From NCBI GenBank assembly GCA_018241505.1, contig JAFEDS010000010.1:372001-436000 (forward strand): a stretch of 64,000 bases of DNA. Direction: 5' to 3'. Source of the stretch: Pseudomonadota bacterium (GTDB taxonomy: Bacteria; Pseudomonadota; Gammaproteobacteria; Steroidobacterales; Steroidobacteraceae). The notes under the pieces were generated by a model. It worked only from the letters and a program-made list of their open reading frames with translations. It had not been told where the DNA came from and made no database searches. Positions 61,674-64,000 of the stretch are shown in pieces. Numbering within the stretch: the stretch's first letter is position 1; each line of letters starts with the position of its first letter. The translations under genes and the position numbers were made by a program.

Positions 61674-61738
61674 TTCCTACGTGCGCTTTCCGTTTGCTTT
61701 CAGAGGCTTTCAGGCCTCGAACACGCTTTAGCTTGCAC

Positions 61739-62146
61739 TCACGTGGCGGCGGCGACCGCTGCCAGATCGTCCAGCTCGGCGGGCTTGGACAGGTACCGGT
61801 TGATACCCACCTCATCCGAGCGTTCGCGGAACTCAGGGGTGTCGAATGCCGTCAGCGCACACAAGGTTATTCCCCGTCCCCAGCGACGGCGCCGGATGCG
61901 CATGGCCGTCTCAAAGCCATCCATCTGCGGCATGGCAAGATCGAGAAAGATCACCTCGGGATGCAGTGCTTCGGCGAGCTCTAGGGCCCGTTGACCCGTG
62001 TGGGCCACGTGTACTTCGTGACCACACGACTGCAACAGTGCCGCCAGCGCCCAAGCGGCATCATCGCAGTCGTCCACTATCAGCACGCGATTGAGCCGGG
62101 GCGTTTGCGGCGGTGGGGCCTCATAGCGCATCGAGCCAGCTTTCAT
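61739..62146 (-). CDS. Single-domain response regulator (receiver)
   Basis: CheY-like receiver of 135 residues: acidic pair in IVDDCDDA, phospho-Asp in FLDLAMPQMDG, Thr/Ser position in CALTAFD and Lys in YLSKPAE. It has no output domain. Start ATG 62146 or 62131 are both possible. No kinase is encoded next to it; the hybrid kinase at 27996-30896 is the only one in the window. Confidence 0.87.
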   Translation of the reverse strand: MKAGSMRYEAPPPQTPRLNRVLIVDDCDDAAWALAALLQSCGHEVHVAHTGQRALELAEALHPEVIFLDLAMPQMDGFETAMRIRRRRWGRGITLCALTAFDTPEFRERSDEVGINRYLSKPAELDDLAAVAAAT

Positions 62147-62202
62147 TGTAGAACCGCTCAAACCAACTGTGACGTTTTGACACAGCACTTTTCGTGCCGT
62201 CG

Positions 62203-63921
62203 TCAGTAGCGCCAACTCGTCAGGTCGGCGCCGGGAGGCGCGGCTGCTTTGACGCGCTCCAGGATCACGGGAAGGTACTGATAGTTATAGTGAAGTCGCG
62301 AATAGGCGTTCGCGGCCTTCGGGTCGCCGTTCCAGCAATGTTCCGCGCGGTCACCGTAAGCCACCGAGCCCTTGTATTCGGGCCGCAACGCTTCGAGCCG
62401 CTCCTGGGCGAAATAGACGGAGTCGGTCAGATAGTAATTGTCGCCGCTGCCCACGTAGATGTGGATTTTGCCCTCGAGCTTCGGGCCGAGCGTAGCCCAG
62501 TCACGCGCAATGATGTGTGACAGGTCGAAGTGCTCGCGCCAATAGGCCGCCACCGTTTGATCGATCACACCCGTCACCTTGTCAAAAATCGGCTTGGGAT
62601 AACCGTCCGCGCCCACCGGACTGAACACCGCCTGCCAGATGTCGTACTGGCCGCCGGAGCGGCTGTGATCGCCCTGCGCCAACTCCATGTAGTTCGCATC
62701 CCGCTGGGTGGCAAAGACCTCGCCGAGATAGTTTTTCAACGCCGGCCGCTCGACGCTCGAGGCCTCGCCCTTCAGGGTGTAGGCATTCGCGTCCTCGTAG
62801 AGGTTGATCAGGGTGTAGGCCCGGAAATCGATCGGATCGGGGCACGCGGCGAAGGCCCCGTTGTACATGTCAGGATAGAACACCTGGGTGGCGAGGGCCT
62901 CCCAGCCGCCGGTGGAGCCGCCGTAGGTAAACCGGGCCCAGCCGGCGCCGATGCCCCGGAAGCGCTTCTCAATTTCCGGAATCAACTCCTTGTTGATGGC
63001 ATCGCCGTAGGGACCGAGATTCGCCGAGTTGACCGCGTAGCTGTCATCGAAATAGGGGTTGGCGTGCTCGATCTCAATCACCAGGAAGCGCGGGAAATCC
63101 GCCGCAATCCACTTCCGGTAGAAGGCATAGGCTTCCTGTTGCTGGATGCGGTTGTAGCCCGCGAGATGAAACCGCTGGGAATAGTCCGGCTTCAAGTGCT
63201 CATCGGGCGGGATGGTCCGAAAACCGGAGATGTCATCCGGATAGTGCCCGTGGAACACCATGAGCGGAAAATGCGCCTGCGGGTGCTTGTCGAAATCCTT
63301 CGGCAACAGCACGTGCGCGCCAATGTAGACATCCCGGCCCCAGAAGCGGGATAACAACTCACTGCGGATACGGACGTGGCGGATGAACTCAGAATCCTGC
63401 TTCGCTGCGATCGGGGCAATCTCCTGATCGAGCAGCAGCGTAATCGGACCGACGTGGCCGCGGCCGAGGCTCATCCTGATAGGCTTGGAATACAGGTTGC
63501 CGGGTTTGCGCGTCCAACTTTGCCCTTCCCCCTTGTCGGGCGGCAACAGGAGGTTGCGCCCATCGGCCAGGTGGTGGGGCTCATACCGATTCAACACCGC
63601 CTGCACCAGGTATTCGCCGGGCGGCACGGCGGAAAGCTGCCGCGCCGGCCAACCAAACGCCGTGCTGTCGAACACCGCGGCGCGTCCCGGCGCGAGATTC
63701 ACGACATTCAGGCCGAAAAGGTACGGACTTTCCAGCGGCTCGTCGGGTTGGACGTGACTGCGCGGCTCGCGCTGCATATCGCGGCTGATCAACAGGATCA
63801 CTCGTCCGCTCAAGGGGGTACTGCTGCGGGCAGCCGGGAAGCTCACCGCAAACGAGGTTGCCTGTTGAGCACCGCACACGGTGCTCGCCAGCAAAGCGAT
63901 CCACAAAGCCACTGCTTTCAT
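62203..63921 (-). CDS. Large exported alpha/beta-hydrolase (putative esterase)
   Basis: A 572-residue protein with signal peptide (ending VCGAQQ), a beta-rich N-terminal half (about 20-200) and a C-terminal esterase domain with nucleophile elbow GGSTGGW (about residue 345), possible Asp in GSGDNYY and catalytic His in DRAEHCW. It resembles the putative-esterase (D-type) fold of secreted carbohydrate esterases. GAGGG precedes the ATG by 5 nt. It starts 9 bp after the stop of another minus-strand gene, so an operon extends beyond the window. Confidence 0.85.
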   Translation of the reverse strand: MKAVALWIALLASTVCGAQQATSFAVSFPAARSSTPLSGRVILLISRDMQREPRSHVQPDEPLESPYLFGLNVVNLAPGRAAVFDSTAFGWPARQLSAVPPGEYLVQAVLNRYEPHHLADGRNLLLPPDKGEGQSWTRKPGNLYSKPIRMSLGRGHVGPITLLLDQEIAPIAAKQDSEFIRHVRIRSELLSRFWGRDVYIGAHVLLPKDFDKHPQAHFPLMVFHGHYPDDISGFRTIPPDEHLKPDYSQRFHLAGYNRIQQQEAYAFYRKWIAADFPRFLVIEIEHANPYFDDSYAVNSANLGPYGDAINKELIPEIEKRFRGIGAGWARFTYGGSTGGWEALATQVFYPDMYNGAFAACPDPIDFRAYTLINLYEDANAYTLKGEASSVERPALKNYLGEVFATQRDANYMELAQGDHSRSGGQYDIWQAVFSPVGADGYPKPIFDKVTGVIDQTVAAYWREHFDLSHIIARDWATLGPKLEGKIHIYVGSGDNYYLTDSVYFAQERLEALRPEYKGSVAYGDRAEHCWNGDPKAANAYSRLHYNYQYLPVILERVKAAAPPGADLTSWRY

Positions 63922-63930
63922 GTTGGCCCT

Positions 63931-64000
63931 CTACGGGACGACCGGCAAACCCAACGCGCTGCTGGTGGCGGCCCGCCATTCTTCGATCATTGTTGTGTAG
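63931..64000 (-). CDS. Truncated gene at the right edge (C-terminal end only)
   Basis: A minus-strand frame enters from beyond 64000 and ends at TAG 63931-63933 (visible residues include MIEEWRAATSSALGLPVVP). The short distance to the esterase start supports a real upstream operon gene, but its family cannot be told from 22 residues. Confidence 0.4.
   Translation of the reverse strand, partial: YTTMIEEWRAATSSALGLPVVP

Noticed and set aside
1-64000. Mobile elements, prophage, tRNA or rRNA genes
   Set aside because: I found no transposase, integrase, terminal inverted repeat, phage structural gene, tRNA cloverleaf or rRNA-like tract. The only trace of a mobile gene is the HNH fragment.

Overview
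The window is GC-rich, densely coding chromosomal DNA. It carries TonB-dependent receptors without SusD partners, CstA, a MoxR/Bat aerotolerance operon, HiPIP and cytochrome c-prime carriers, a BoxR/BzdR-type regulator and Lrp/AsnC regulators. This suggests a free-living, catabolically versatile gammaproteobacterium (Steroidobacterales/Nevskiales-like is my inference). I saw no rRNA, tRNA, CRISPR array, transposase or phage gene.

Region 1 (1-10.5 kb) is a catabolic block: the tail of a FAD-linked oxidase, a BzdR-like regulator, an AraC regulator, a TonB receptor, an aldehyde dehydrogenase, an FMN alpha-hydroxy-acid dehydrogenase, an amidase and an acyl-CoA synthetase. The set recalls a mandelamide/mandelate-type route without the decarboxylase. 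Region 2 (10.6-14.9 kb) has two glycosyltransferase-like genes, a methyltransferase, a DUF2799 lipoprotein and a zinc-free oxidoreductase. Region 3 (14.9-19.1 kb, minus strand) is an lrp - HiPIP - triheme cytochrome c - cstA series. Region 4 (19.2-24.8 kb, minus) is a four-gene exported-protein operon (DUF1592/DUF1588 cytochrome-like lipoprotein, Tat-exported DUF1552 protein, COG4315-type repeat protein, unrecognised secreted protein). It is followed by a secreted HpcH/HpaI aldolase homologue and a second, closely similar Lrp gene.

Region 5 (26.2-32.2 kb) holds a soluble sensor kinase with two different transmitter modules around a receiver, a NarL-type regulator, a receiver-only paralogue, a cytochrome b561 and a cytochrome c-prime. 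Region 6 (32.4-40.8 kb) is a seven-gene moxR-bat operon with coupled start/stop codons; one protein fuses a VWA domain, TPRs and a very long Gly/Pro/Gln-rich region. A decayed HNH endonuclease fragment follows.

Region 7 (41.1-49.5 kb) is the most suggestive system: an XRE-cupin regulator divergent from an operon of an unusual Tat-exported M19 dipeptidase homologue, TonB receptor, DgcN (D-glutamate N-acetyltransferase family), class-C serine hydrolase and YkvI-type transporter. It looks like an uptake and breakdown route for D-amino-acid-containing peptides. Region 8 (49.5-56.1 kb, minus) has a BI-1/YccA protein, MFS exporter, DUF2306 membrane protein and a GntR(YtrA)-ABC operon. Two near-identical 23-bp inverted repeats tie the DUF2306 gene to the regulator. 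Region 9 (56.1-64 kb) has a CBU_0592-type protein, GH92 mannosidase, FAD monooxygenase, a Wzx-like flippase, a single-domain response regulator, a large exported esterase and a truncated gene at the right edge.
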